From NCBI GenBank assembly GCA_029556335.1, contig JAKQFA010000015.1:1-36598 (forward strand): DNA of 36,598 nucleotides, written 5' to 3'. Below the pieces are notes generated by a model. It was not told the origin of the DNA, did no database searches, and worked only from the letters and a program-made list of their open reading frames with translations. The position numbers and the translations under genes are program-made. This DNA comes from Methanobacteriota archaeon. Lineage in GTDB: Archaea > Methanobacteriota > Methanobacteria > Methanobacteriales > Methanobacteriaceae. Of the stretch, positions 26,455-35,643 are shown one piece after another (positions within the stretch are counted from its first letter, which is position 1; each line of letters starts with the position of its first letter).

Positions 26455-27591
26455 ATGAAGATTTCTGTGGTTATCCCCGCCCTTAACGAAGAGGGTATTG
26501 TTGGAAAAACTGTACAGTCAATACCCCGAGAAAAATTGGAAGAGATGGGCTTGGAAACCGAGATAATTGTGGTAGATAATGCATCTACAGATAATACTGC
26601 CCAGGAGGCCAGGGCAGCCGGGGCAAGGGTTGTTCATGAAAGTCATCGTGGATACGGCAATGCCTATAAACGAGGTTTGAATGAGGCCTCCGGGGATATA
26701 ATTGTGATGGGAGATGCCGATGGAACCTACCCCCTGGGAGAAGTTTACCAATTTATCCAACCCATTTTAAATGATGGCCAGGAATTTGTAATGGGATCCC
26801 GGTTAAAGGGTGAAATTAAAAAAGGCGCCATGCCAGCACTTCATCGCTATGTCGGCAACCCCCTTCTCACCTGGATATTGAACATCCTATTTAAAACTGG
26901 AATCTCCGATGCCCACTGTGGTATGCGGGCCATGACCCGAGAGGCCTGGAACAAGTTAGATCTTAAAACTGCAGGGATGGAATTCGCCTCGGAGATGGTT
27001 ATAGAGGCATCCCGGATGAATTTAAAGATCACCGAAGTCCCAATTACGTATTATCCTAGAGGGGGGGAATCCAAGCTCAGTTCATTTTCAGATGGATGGA
27101 GACACCTTAGATTCATGATGCTGTACCGGCCTGGACCCTTTCTCCTTATACCAGGAGTTGTTGCCCTGTTGGTCGGTGCCACTCTGGCCTCCTTTGTATG
27201 GTTCGAAGGCCAATCCAGGATGCATTCCCTGATACTGGGTAGCTTGTTGCTTCTCATTGGATACCAATTGCTACTTTCCTGGCTCTACTTCGGTGCCTTC
27301 GCTGAATCCTATGGAGTCACATCTTCCAGACTAAAAAAGAAGGTCATAAACTACCATTCCCTGGAAAAAGAACTGCTCCTGGGACTTGCGTTGTTGGTTG
27401 TTGGTGTGATAATTGGCCTTAATGTGCTATACAACTGGAGTGCCGGGGGCTTTGGTGCCCTATCCCAGATCCAGCAGGCCATGATGGCCATGATACTTTC
27501 TATACTGGGTATTCAGACCATTTTCTCAGGCATGTTCCTCAGCTTACTCCTACTGAACCAAGATGAAAATGTTAAACTGGGCAAGAAGTAG
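26455..27591 (+). CDS. GT2 dolichyl-phosphate-sugar synthase-like protein with membrane tail
   Basis: The 378-residue protein has a family 2 glycosyltransferase domain: ISVVIPALNEE (3-13), VVDNASTDNTA (39-49), GDADGTYPLGE (86-96) with the metal-binding D87xD89, and SDAHCGMRAM (151-160). Three or four membrane helices follow from about 229 to the C-terminus. It resembles DPM1-type enzymes that move a sugar from a nucleotide donor to dolichyl phosphate on the cytoplasmic face, such as archaeal AglJ or AglD. The product would feed a membrane-embedded GT-C transferase, for which the DUF2206-type protein downstream is a candidate. The frame opens at TTG 26437, but AGTGATGAT selects ATG 26455. Confidence 0.9.
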   Translation: MKISVVIPALNEEGIVGKTVQSIPREKLEEMGLETEIIVVDNASTDNTAQEARAAGARVVHESHRGYGNAYKRGLNEASGDIIVMGDADGTYPLGEVYQFIQPILNDGQEFVMGSRLKGEIKKGAMPALHRYVGNPLLTWILNILFKTGISDAHCGMRAMTREAWNKLDLKTAGMEFASEMVIEASRMNLKITEVPITYYPRGGESKLSSFSDGWRHLRFMMLYRPGPFLLIPGVVALLVGATLASFVWFEGQSRMHSLILGSLLLLIGYQLLLSWLYFGAFAESYGVTSSRLKKKVINYHSLEKELLLGLALLVVGVIIGLNVLYNWSAGGFGALSQIQQAMMAMILSILGIQTIFSGMFLSLLLLNQDENVKLGKK

Positions 27592-27639
27592 GCTAAGAAC
27601 AATTTAACGTATTATTTATTAAACCAGGAGTTTTTTATA

Positions 27640-28779
27640 ATGAAAATAGCCTTCATCTACGATGCGGCCTACCCATGGGTAACTGGAGGGGCGGAGATGA
27701 GGATCTATGAAGTGGCCAGGCGGCTGGTAATTATGGGACACGAGGTGCACTGGTACACCCAGGGCTGGTGGTGGGATGGAAAGAGCCAGGATAACCTGGT
27801 GAGGGATGGAATAGTGTTCCATGGAGTTTCCCAGCCTATCCCCCTCTACAGTGGGAGTCGCAGATCCATAAAAGAAGCTATTTATTTCGCACTGAACCTT
27901 ATAAGACCTTTATTCAGTGAAAAATATGATGTGGTGGATTGTCAAGGTTTCCCCTTCTTTCCCTGCTTCACAGCCTGGTTCCACTCCCTGATAGGGCGCT
28001 CCCAGCTAGTAATAACTCTCCATGAGGTGTGGGGGGAATACTGGTACCAGTACCTGGGAAGACTGGGTGTCCTGGGTAGGGTGGTTGAAAAACTGATGAT
28101 TCACTTAACCAGTAACCTCATAGTAGTGTCCTTGAAGACCCTCCAGGACCTGCAGAAGGAGAGGAGAATCCAGGCCCGGATAATTCCCAATGGCCTGGAT
28201 TTTCAAAAAATACGAGGTTTAGAACCCTCACCCCAGGGTGCAGATGTCCTATATGCAGGGCGGCTTATACCAGAGAAGGGTGTTGATCTTATCATCCGAA
28301 CCCTGCCACTCTTGAAGAAGGATCATCCCGACTTGAAGTGTTTTATAATAGGAGATGGCCCAGAACGTAGTGATCTTGAATTATTAGCTTCAGAACTAAA
28401 ATTAGATGAGACTGTTAATTTCACCGGCTTTTTGAATGACCAGGAGGAGCTTCTGAAAATTATGAAGTCATCACAAGTCTTCGTCCTACCCAGCAGGAGG
28501 GAAGGGTTTGGTATGGTAGTCCTGGAAGCCAATGCCTGTGGATTGCCAGTAGTGGTGGTTAACCATCCCATGAATGCGGCAGTGGAGTTGGTTAAGAATA
28601 ATCAGAACGGATTTATCGTTGATGCAACAGAAAAAGCCTTGGCTGAGGGTATAACTGCTGGTTTAAAGGAGAAAAAAAATATGCAGGAGGCCTGCATTGA
28701 ATTTGCACGGGGCTATGACTGGGAGGAAATAGTGCTTGATCTGGAGGATTTCTACCATGAACTGGCCAGCTCCACCTGA
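27640..28779 (+). CDS. GT4-family glycosyltransferase
   Basis: This 379-residue GT-B enzyme has MKIAFIYDAAYPWVTGGAEMRIYE at the acceptor-side N-terminus, IPNGLDF (182-188), YAGRLIPEKGVDLII (205-219), and the donor-binding E288GFGMVVLE296 (E-x7-E). It transfers a sugar from an activated donor with retained configuration, probably to a growing lipid-linked glycan in the cytoplasm. An AGGAG site lies nine bases before the ATG. It follows the DPM-like gene by 48 bp in the same direction. The exact sugar cannot be read from sequence. Confidence 0.93.
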   Translation: MKIAFIYDAAYPWVTGGAEMRIYEVARRLVIMGHEVHWYTQGWWWDGKSQDNLVRDGIVFHGVSQPIPLYSGSRRSIKEAIYFALNLIRPLFSEKYDVVDCQGFPFFPCFTAWFHSLIGRSQLVITLHEVWGEYWYQYLGRLGVLGRVVEKLMIHLTSNLIVVSLKTLQDLQKERRIQARIIPNGLDFQKIRGLEPSPQGADVLYAGRLIPEKGVDLIIRTLPLLKKDHPDLKCFIIGDGPERSDLELLASELKLDETVNFTGFLNDQEELLKIMKSSQVFVLPSRREGFGMVVLEANACGLPVVVVNHPMNAAVELVKNNQNGFIVDATEKALAEGITAGLKEKKNMQEACIEFARGYDWEEIVLDLEDFYHELASST

Positions 28780-28822
28780 TTTATCTGGAAGTGTGAAAAA
28801 AGATCTAGTTTAAGTGACCACT

Positions 28823-29950
28823 ATGAATATATTGCAAACTCCAGTAAGATTCTATCCCTACACTGGTGGTGTAGAAAACTACGTGTATTATCTTTCCCGG
28901 GAACTGGTTAAATCAGGGAATGGAGTGGAAGTAATCTGTGCCAATGAACCCCCTTCACCTGAAAAAGATAGTGTAGATGGGATTAAAGTAAAAAGATTAT
29001 CTTATACGGGTAAAGTTGCAAACACCAATATAACACCCTATTTACCCCTATCCCTATCCAGGGCAGACTGTGATCTGATCCACACCCACATCCCCACCCC
29101 CTGGAGTGCTGATTGGAGTGCCTTCTATTCTAAAGTTAAGAAAAAGCCTTTAGTTGTCACCTACCACAACGATGTCATAGGCAGAGGCCTTGCAAATTCA
29201 GTGGCAAAGATTTACAATTCCACCGCCCTAAAAGTTGTGCTGGGGCAGGCCGAGAGAATCGTGATCACACAACCGGGTTACCTCCAATCATCTTCCCATT
29301 TAAAACATTACCAGGACAAAGTGGAAGTGATACCCACCGGGGTGGATTTAGAGAAATTCAAACCTAAAGCAGGGAAGGAAGAGAACACAATCTTCTTCCT
29401 AAGCCTTCTTGACGAATTTCACGAGTACAAGGGCTTGAAATATTTATTGAAGGCCCTCCTATCTGTGAAGGAAGTGTTTCCATCGGTGAAATTAATCATT
29501 GGGGGTAGAGGTGCTCTAGTGGGCCATTACCAGGATCTGGTTTCTTCCTGGGGATTGGAGGCCCAGGTTGAATTTGCGGGGTTCATACCCCCTGAGGAAA
29601 TAGCCGAATATTTCAGTAAAGCCAATGTTTTTGCACTGCCATCCATATCATCCCTCCAGGAAGGTTTTGGGATCGTGGCACTGGAGGCCCTGGCCTGCCA
29701 GACACCAGTGGTCACCACTAAAATAGTGGGAGTTGCTTCTGATCTAGAAAAATTCAAGGCAGGGTTGATAGTACCAAGTCGAGACCCGCAGAAACTTGGG
29801 GAGGCCATTATTGAAGTACTTGGGGATCAGAAGTTACAGAAGGCTATGGGAGTAAGGGGGAGAAAACTGGTGGAGGAAAAATATACCTGGCAGAGTGTGG
29901 CCCTGAAAATGGAAAAACTTTATAACACTATTATATCAAATAAAACCTAA
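28823..29950 (+). CDS. GT4-family glycosyltransferase
   Basis: This 375-residue GT-B enzyme begins MNILQTPVRFYPYTGGVENYVYYL, a common GT4 opening. It has HTHIPTPWSADW (87-98), IPTGVDLEKFK (170-180), a phosphate-binding GGRG, and E280GFGIVALE288 for the nucleotide sugar. The GTG at 28814 is in frame, but the family start and spacing after AAGTGA favour ATG 28823. It resembles its upstream neighbour only in general fold, so the two probably add different linkages. It ends just before the promoter of the DUF2206-type gene. Confidence 0.92.
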   Translation: MNILQTPVRFYPYTGGVENYVYYLSRELVKSGNGVEVICANEPPSPEKDSVDGIKVKRLSYTGKVANTNITPYLPLSLSRADCDLIHTHIPTPWSADWSAFYSKVKKKPLVVTYHNDVIGRGLANSVAKIYNSTALKVVLGQAERIVITQPGYLQSSSHLKHYQDKVEVIPTGVDLEKFKPKAGKEENTIFFLSLLDEFHEYKGLKYLLKALLSVKEVFPSVKLIIGGRGALVGHYQDLVSSWGLEAQVEFAGFIPPEEIAEYFSKANVFALPSISSLQEGFGIVALEALACQTPVVTTKIVGVASDLEKFKAGLIVPSRDPQKLGEAIIEVLGDQKLQKAMGVRGRKLVEEKYTWQSVALKMEKLYNTIISNKT

Positions 29951-30023
29951 AATCAAGCTATTTTTTAAGGCCCTCAAAACTTCGTATATATTACCAGTCC
30001 TATAACCAGAATATCTGATTTGA

Positions 30024-30032
30024 AATATATAT
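30024..30032 (+). promoter_or_regulatory. TATA box before the DUF2206-type gene
   Basis: AATATATAT lies about 47 bp before ATG 30075, and TAGGTGA (30060-30066) is the ribosome site. The gene may thus also be transcribed independently of the GT4 genes before it. Confidence 0.45.
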
Positions 30033-30074
30033 GGAAAAAGAATCAGAACCCGCCATTCATAGGTGAACAAGAAG

Positions 30075-32198
30075 ATGTTGGATTTAAGTAAACTCAATGT
30101 TAAAAGTTTCCTGGCCCTACTACTGTTGATACTTCTTTTAACAGATCTATCCATCACCCTGGATTTACCAGTGCTAAAACCTGTCCTGAGCCTTTTATTT
30201 TTTTCCACTATTCCAGGTTTGTTGATGTTTTTAATACTAAAACCTGGACCAACGGAGTTAGCCAAAAAAATTGTTATATGGGTGGGTTTAAGTATTTTCT
30301 TACTGATGGGTGTGGGCCTTTTACTAAACAGTTTATACCCCTTCTTAGCATCACCACTGTCCCTAACACCCCTGCTCATAGCCATGAATCTTGTGTTTAT
30401 TATTCTGCTCGTCATGGTTTACTGGAGGAATAAAACTAACTTTAGTGGCGATGATCTTTTTAATTTTAAGATAGATTTGAAGGATAAACTATTATCCCCA
30501 CTATTATTTCCCTTTTTACTACCCTTACTATCTATTCTGGGAACTTATCTCATGAACACCACCCAGAATAACATCCTGCTTCTGGTCATGCTGCTGTTAA
30601 TACCCCTCTACCTCATTGCCATTGGTTACCTGAATAAAAGAGTTCACAAAGCTACTTATCCCCTGGCATTGTGGTTAATCAGCCTTAGCTTGCTTTTAAT
30701 GTATGGTTTAACTTCCTCCTACCTCATGGGCCGTGACGTTCATCTGGAGTACTACTGTTACCAGTTAAGTCTTTCCAACTACCACTGGGATTTGAATTCC
30801 TACTACAATTCATACAACGCCTGTATAAGTGTGAACATTTTACCCCTGATCTACCATGTTCTATCCGGAGTGCAGGGTGAGTACATCTTCAAGGCTTTCA
30901 TGGCCCTTACTGGGTCCACCATTCCAATCATCGTGTACCTGGTGGCAAATAAATACCTCTCCCAGAGGTACGCCTTCTTTGCAGGAATTCTCTTCGTGTT
31001 TCAACTCTTCTTCATCAGCTTATTAGGTGCAGTGCGACAGGAAATAGCCATACTATTCTTCTTTTTGACTATTATGGTGGTTTTTGACTTTGAAATGAAT
31101 AAATCAGTTAAAAAGATATTAACCATCATTTTCATTGTCTCTACACTAATTTCACATTACTCCACGGCTTACGTGGCCTTCGTACTCATCCTGCCCATAC
31201 TGCTTCTCCCCTTCTTTGAGGGTTTGCTGAAGGACCGGAAACTGGTCTTCACCAACTTTGATATCATCCTCATCTCCTTGGCCTTTATTCTGATCTGGTA
31301 CCTGGTGGTGGCCAAGGTCCAGTTTGCCAGCGGAGCCCAGGTAATAGGTAAAACCGTGGCTGCTACCACTGCAGGGGGAGGTGGAACAACATCGGCACTG
31401 ATGGCCACCCGGGGTGCCTATGTTCTGGGGGTTCTGGGGGTGGTTCTTAAATCTCTACCCAACACCATCAGTATCCTGGTTCATGATGCCATGTTCGCCA
31501 CCATCCTGGTGGGCCTTTACAGTATCCTGCGTAAATACCACTACTACAAGGAAAAATTCGGTGCCCAGTACATCCTGGGAATAGCAATCTCCATAGGTCT
31601 TCTTATATTATTCGTGGCCCTGCCCTACATATCCATTGCCTACGATGCATCCCGGCTATTTTTCCAGTTAATAATATTCTTAGCACCAGTTTTTATCATA
31701 GGCTGCATAACCATTGCCAAGTGGATGAATAAACCACAATGGGACGTTGTAGTAATCTTGATTCTCTTAATTTCCCTGTTTACATGTGCAACCTACCTAC
31801 AGTACAGTTTGCTCGGAACTCCCTATTCAGCACAGTACGAAAATGACAGCATCATCAGGCAAGAACTCTACATCTACCATAAAGAGGTTAAATCCGCCCA
31901 GTGGCTGTACAGTTATGGCCAGGAAGATCTCACCATATTTTCCGATGGAAGGGAGGTTTCCAGATTTTTCACTGCATACGGAGAAAATATCCATAATAGA
32001 AAAATCAATGACTCCTTCTTCGGATGGAACCAATCCATTAAGGAGGGTTACATTTTCCTGGGGGTGGTGAATGTCCAGAGGGGCCAGGTCATCGATATTG
32101 GTAACGACATCATCAGAGTGGATTTATCACCCTACTCCAACTTGTTTGAAAAGAAAGCTCGTGTCTACGATAATGGAGGAAGCCAGGTATGGTGGTAG
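30075..32198 (+). CDS. multi-spanning membrane protein, DUF2206-type, possible GT-C transferase
   Basis: This protein of about 707 residues has many hydrophobic helices over its first 580 residues and a soluble, probably external, C-terminal domain. I place it with the archaeal DUF2206 membrane proteins on general resemblance. In a loop after the first several helices it has GRDVHLEYY, with Asp221 and Glu225, like the D-x-x-x-E acidic motif of GT-C glycosyltransferases. GAVRQE and SHYSTAY (360-366) follow. GT-C enzymes take sugars from dolichyl-phosphate sugars outside the membrane, matching the DPM-like gene upstream. That role is inference; a flippase or polymerase is also possible. GTG 30063 overlaps the ribosome site, so ATG 30075 is the likelier start. 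Confidence 0.85.
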   Translation: MLDLSKLNVKSFLALLLLILLLTDLSITLDLPVLKPVLSLLFFSTIPGLLMFLILKPGPTELAKKIVIWVGLSIFLLMGVGLLLNSLYPFLASPLSLTPLLIAMNLVFIILLVMVYWRNKTNFSGDDLFNFKIDLKDKLLSPLLFPFLLPLLSILGTYLMNTTQNNILLLVMLLLIPLYLIAIGYLNKRVHKATYPLALWLISLSLLLMYGLTSSYLMGRDVHLEYYCYQLSLSNYHWDLNSYYNSYNACISVNILPLIYHVLSGVQGEYIFKAFMALTGSTIPIIVYLVANKYLSQRYAFFAGILFVFQLFFISLLGAVRQEIAILFFFLTIMVVFDFEMNKSVKKILTIIFIVSTLISHYSTAYVAFVLILPILLLPFFEGLLKDRKLVFTNFDIILISLAFILIWYLVVAKVQFASGAQVIGKTVAATTAGGGGTTSALMATRGAYVLGVLGVVLKSLPNTISILVHDAMFATILVGLYSILRKYHYYKEKFGAQYILGIAISIGLLILFVALPYISIAYDASRLFFQLIIFLAPVFIIGCITIAKWMNKPQWDVVVILILLISLFTCATYLQYSLLGTPYSAQYENDSIIRQELYIYHKEVKSAQWLYSYGQEDLTIFSDGREVSRFFTAYGENIHNRKINDSFFGWNQSIKEGYIFLGVVNVQRGQVIDIGNDIIRVDLSPYSNLFEKKARVYDNGGSQVWW

Positions 32199-33370
32199 CC
32201 ACCAGGGATAATAAAGGAAAACCCAGGATACTGTTGGTACATCATACCGCCATGTGGTACCGTAAACCATTTTTTAAGGATTTAAGCCAAGCTTATCCAG
32301 TTCAATTTCTATTCACCAATGTGAAGGGGTACAACCAGATCTACGACACCCAGCTCTCCCAGAAGATACCGGGTATGGATGGTGTGAATTACCAAGTGGT
32401 GCCCAGGAAATGGGGGTTAGCCTGGGGTGCCATAAAAAGAGTTATGGGAGATTACGATGTATTCCTAGGGGGAAGCTGGGATACTCCCAGTGACCTAATT
32501 GAAACTATTTTATACTTTGTCCTGGTTAAATTGAAAAAGAAGCCCTTTATCCTGTGGAGAGAAGATTGGGATTGGAAGGTCAACTCAGCCAAGCGAAGAT
32601 TGGTGAAGTTATTTGCAGGATTCTTTGGCCGCCAGGCCGATGCCGTGCTGGTGCCTGGCAGTAAACATCAACAATTTTTTTCTAAACTGGGAGTGAGTCC
32701 AGAAAAAATTTTTACAATGCCCAATGTGAGTAACATAACCCTGAAAGATGAAGATTATCTTCATCGTGATAGGATCATCCGGGAAAACGATTTGGAGGGA
32801 AAAAAGATCGTCTTATTTGTGGGGCGTCTCATCGATCTTAAAGGTGTACAGTATCTGCTCCCTGCATTTGCCATGTTAAAAAAAAGGATGGATAACGTAG
32901 TCTTGTTCATCTTAGGCGAGGGTGAATGTAGGGATGAGTTGGAAAGTATTTCCCATAACCTGGAATTAGGAAAAGATGTTCATTTTACCGGGAACATCCA
33001 CAACGATCTTCTAGGTGCCTACTACTTGTTATGCAACGTCTTTGTTCTGCCCTCTGTAACCACCTACTACGCTGATGCCTGTCCCCTGGTGGTTAACGAG
33101 GCCATGTACTTTGCAAAGCCAGTGGTTACCAGTGATGCAGTGGGGAACACCTTCATGATCAAAGAGGGGATAAATGGGTTTGTGGTGGAGGAAAGAAACA
33201 CTGAAGCACTCTGTGGGGCATTGCACAGGATACTGTCTGATGATGCCCTGGAGGAGAAGATGGGAAAAGCTTCTAAAGAGATAATAAAGGAGGGATTTAC
33301 CTATCAAAACATGATGGAAGGTTTCAACCAGGCCCTGGAATATGTTTATAGGAATGAGAAGGAAAAATAA
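32189..33370 (+). CDS. GT4-family glycosyltransferase
   Basis: The 393-residue GT-B protein starts inside the last codons of the DUF2206-type gene (10-bp overlap), with GGAGG nine bases upstream, so the two are translationally linked. The N-terminal half has RILLVHHTAMWYRKPFFKDLS and FLGGSWDTP, the middle VPGSKHQQFF and MPNVSN, and the donor half LFVGRLIDLKGVQYLL (residues about 210-225) and YADACPLVVNEAMYFAKPVV, where the usual E-x7-E is modified to D-x7-E. It may be a weak or specialised GT4. It is last in the rightward run and converges with the leftward GT genes. Confidence 0.9.
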   Translation: MVVATRDNKGKPRILLVHHTAMWYRKPFFKDLSQAYPVQFLFTNVKGYNQIYDTQLSQKIPGMDGVNYQVVPRKWGLAWGAIKRVMGDYDVFLGGSWDTPSDLIETILYFVLVKLKKKPFILWREDWDWKVNSAKRRLVKLFAGFFGRQADAVLVPGSKHQQFFSKLGVSPEKIFTMPNVSNITLKDEDYLHRDRIIRENDLEGKKIVLFVGRLIDLKGVQYLLPAFAMLKKRMDNVVLFILGEGECRDELESISHNLELGKDVHFTGNIHNDLLGAYYLLCNVFVLPSVTTYYADACPLVVNEAMYFAKPVVTSDAVGNTFMIKEGINGFVVEERNTEALCGALHRILSDDALEEKMGKASKEIIKEGFTYQNMMEGFNQALEYVYRNEKEK

Positions 33371-33384
33371 TTATTATGGCCGTT

Positions 33385-34371
33385 TTAGCCCTTCAATAAA
33401 ACTTTCAGGTATAATTTAATTATTTGAATGGTATAAAAGGGTAAGTAACGGTAGTAATGCTTGTTATGGGTTTTTAGAAAGGTTAAGTTGGATTTAATTT
33501 CCATTAAAGCCCTGTTCACTGAATCGGGGCTTCTTTTCTTTCGGGAAACTGCTTCTTTATGCCATATGTATGAATTTAGAACCACTACAGATTTAAATCC
33601 CTTTTTATTCAGTTTAATGGCCAGGTCAATATCTTCGCATCCAAAAAAAAGCTCCGGGTTCAGGGTGTGGATAGGTATTTCCCTGGTTTTCATGAGGAGG
33701 GCCGCCCCTGAGATCCAGTCACATTCAATTAGGGGGCCCGGAAAGTCTTCCAGTTGGTTGAATTCCACCAGATCGTAGTAACCCGGGTAGTGGGAGAGAT
33801 CAAGCTTTCCCCCCAGGTTAGCCACCACGTCACTCTGGCCATCCACATCATAGTAATATATTAATGGCCCCAGAAGTCCGATTTTCTCGTCCTTCTCTGC
33901 CACCTCCACCAGGTTAGTCAGAAATCCTGGATCAACAACTGTATCGTTGTTTAAAAGGAGAATGTATTCTGGGTTAAAATTTTCCATAACGTAGCCAATG
34001 GCAATGTTGTTTCCCACCGCGAATCCATGGTTTTCCTGGTTTCTGATGATGGTGAGCTTGTTCTGGACCGCGGATCCATCATCAGATGGTTTGTGTATCA
34101 GATCTCTGGTGTTGGTCATTATTTGCTTTTCAGTTAACTCCGTGACCTGGATGGGCTTGTTCCCACTGTTGTAGGTGAAAAAAGCCGAACCCACCACCAG
34201 ATCCCCCTGACAGTACTCCCTGATCCGCAGAAGAGAATCATCCTCCGAAGCATTATCCACCACCACCACATCAAAACAAGGATAATCAACCCAAAACAAC
34301 GACTCCAAACACTCCACAGTATCCTCCCAACCATTCCAATTAAGAACAACTACAGTTATCCTGGGGATCAT
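33385..34371 (-). CDS. GT2-family glycosyltransferase (rhamnosyltransferase-like)
   Basis: The 328-residue protein has TVVVLNWNGWEDTVECLESL (6-25), VVVVDNASEDDS (35-46), HGFAVGNN (115-122) and LLLNNDTVVDPGF (138-150), with Asp143 in the usual D-x-D-like metal site. GCEDIDLAIKL follows and the protein ends with a basic hydrophobic helix. Between DNAS and HGF it carries about 55 extra residues compared with typical GT2 proteins. Residues 42-83 of this insert region are identical, base for base, to the partial GT2 gene at the right edge. It is last of the leftward GT2-GT4-GT2 run; GTGAT precedes the ATG. Confidence 0.92.
   Translation of the reverse strand: MIPRITVVVLNWNGWEDTVECLESLFWVDYPCFDVVVVDNASEDDSLLRIREYCQGDLVVGSAFFTYNSGNKPIQVTELTEKQIMTNTRDLIHKPSDDGSAVQNKLTIIRNQENHGFAVGNNIAIGYVMENFNPEYILLLNNDTVVDPGFLTNLVEVAEKDEKIGLLGPLIYYYDVDGQSDVVANLGGKLDLSHYPGYYDLVEFNQLEDFPGPLIECDWISGAALLMKTREIPIHTLNPELFFGCEDIDLAIKLNKKGFKSVVVLNSYIWHKEAVSRKKRSPDSVNRALMEIKSNLTFLKTHNKHYYRYLPFYTIQIIKLYLKVLLKG
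34124..34249. repeat. 126-bp identical repeat, copy 1
   Basis: Every base matches 36473-36598 (offset 2349 bp, same orientation). The block encodes residues 42-83 of the GT2 protein. Identity stops abruptly at 34123/36472; the other boundary cannot be seen because copy 2 runs off the window. Confidence 0.97.
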
Positions 34372-34420
34372 GATATCACTGATTTTTTAGTTTTATGTTG
34401 AAAAAATATTGGGCTGCTAA

Positions 34421-35623
34421 CTAGTTCCCATTGACCAATCGATTTAAATGCCAGATAAGTCTGTCCCCGGCATGTTTTAGGGTCCAGTATTCCTGCACCG
34501 TTTTTATACTGTTTTTTGACATTTCATCTCTTTTTTCTGCACTAGTTAAAAGTTTCTGGGTTGCTTCAGCAAAGAGGAGTTCGTCACGCTCGGTGTGTAA
34601 TCCTGTTTTTTTGTGGATCACCGTTTCCCTGACACCACCCTCCTTCACAGCCACCACTGGAGTGCCACAACTCATGGCTTCCAGAGGCACCAGGCCAAAT
34701 GGTTCTAAATATGGTGCGTAAAGTACTAATTTGGCTTTATTGTAAAGTGAAACAAGTTTTTCATCATTCACCAGATGGAGGATGTCCAGGTTCACATCCA
34801 AATGGGTGGCCAGTTTTTGGAGGTAATCCTCCCATCCAGGCTCCGAGAAGTTGGAGACCAGGACCAGTTTGGGTCGTATTTCAGGGTCTATTAATGCTAA
34901 CGAGCGTGTTAAAAAATCATAGCCCTTAGATGGCTTGCAGCTGCCCACTGAGAGCACAAAATTTTCTTCAGAAACTTCTTGAGGCTGGAACAAGCTGGTA
35001 TCAACTCCCAGGTAGGATACGTAGGAGTTAACTCCATACACCCTTAGTATGGACTCCCGGGTGAAGTAGGAGTTGGTCAGGATGTATTTTGCATAGGACA
35101 TATTATTTTTATCCAGCTTCCAATCCTTATTATCCAGATAATTAAAGAGTAACCTTTTTAATGGATTTATTTCCTGTTTCCGGTGGGATACTGCTTCTAG
35201 AATTGCTTCATTACGTGGAGGCTGGGGACAGTAGTAAACTGTTGGTCCTTTTATGTACTTCAAAAAAAAAGGAGTCATGGTGAACTGGTCCTGTTCACTG
35301 AAGACCAAGTCGTAATCAGCTGAATTAATGGTTTCTGCTATTTCTTTCTGAGTTTTCTCTAAATCCCACAGGGATATGGATTTAATTAATGGTGGAACAT
35401 ATTGGAGGGAGGAATACAAGGACCCTGTTCTGGTTTTTTTTACAGGGAAAATTTTTAAGTTCCTGGATACATTTTTAAGGGGCATGAATTCTTCATCAGC
35501 AGTGGAGGGGACATAAACATCCACCTCATGCCCACCCTTATCCAGGTAATCTAGATAACCATAAAGGGCCCGTTTAGCCCCACCAGATGGTAAATTATGG
35601 AATACCGCTATTTTCATACCCAT
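34421..35623 (-). CDS. GT4-family glycosyltransferase
   Basis: The protein of about 400 residues begins MGMKIAVFHNLPSGGAKRALYGYLDYL, a GT4 opening that binds the acceptor side. It contains FSEQDQF, YYCPQPPRNEA, SYLGVDTSLFQPQ, SVGSCKPSKGYDFL and E-x7-E in EPFGLVPLEAMSCGTPVVA. The frame extends two codons to TTG 35629, but AAGGG is spaced for ATG 35623. It lies 21 bp after the partial GT2 gene and 49 bp before the other GT2, forming one leftward operon. It lies between the two copies of the 126-bp repeat, so recombination between them would delete or duplicate it. Confidence 0.93.
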   Translation of the reverse strand: MGMKIAVFHNLPSGGAKRALYGYLDYLDKGGHEVDVYVPSTADEEFMPLKNVSRNLKIFPVKKTRTGSLYSSLQYVPPLIKSISLWDLEKTQKEIAETINSADYDLVFSEQDQFTMTPFFLKYIKGPTVYYCPQPPRNEAILEAVSHRKQEINPLKRLLFNYLDNKDWKLDKNNMSYAKYILTNSYFTRESILRVYGVNSYVSYLGVDTSLFQPQEVSEENFVLSVGSCKPSKGYDFLTRSLALIDPEIRPKLVLVSNFSEPGWEDYLQKLATHLDVNLDILHLVNDEKLVSLYNKAKLVLYAPYLEPFGLVPLEAMSCGTPVVAVKEGGVRETVIHKKTGLHTERDELLFAEATQKLLTSAEKRDEMSKNSIKTVQEYWTLKHAGDRLIWHLNRLVNGN

Positions 35624-35643
35624 TTTCAACCCTTAACCTCTTT

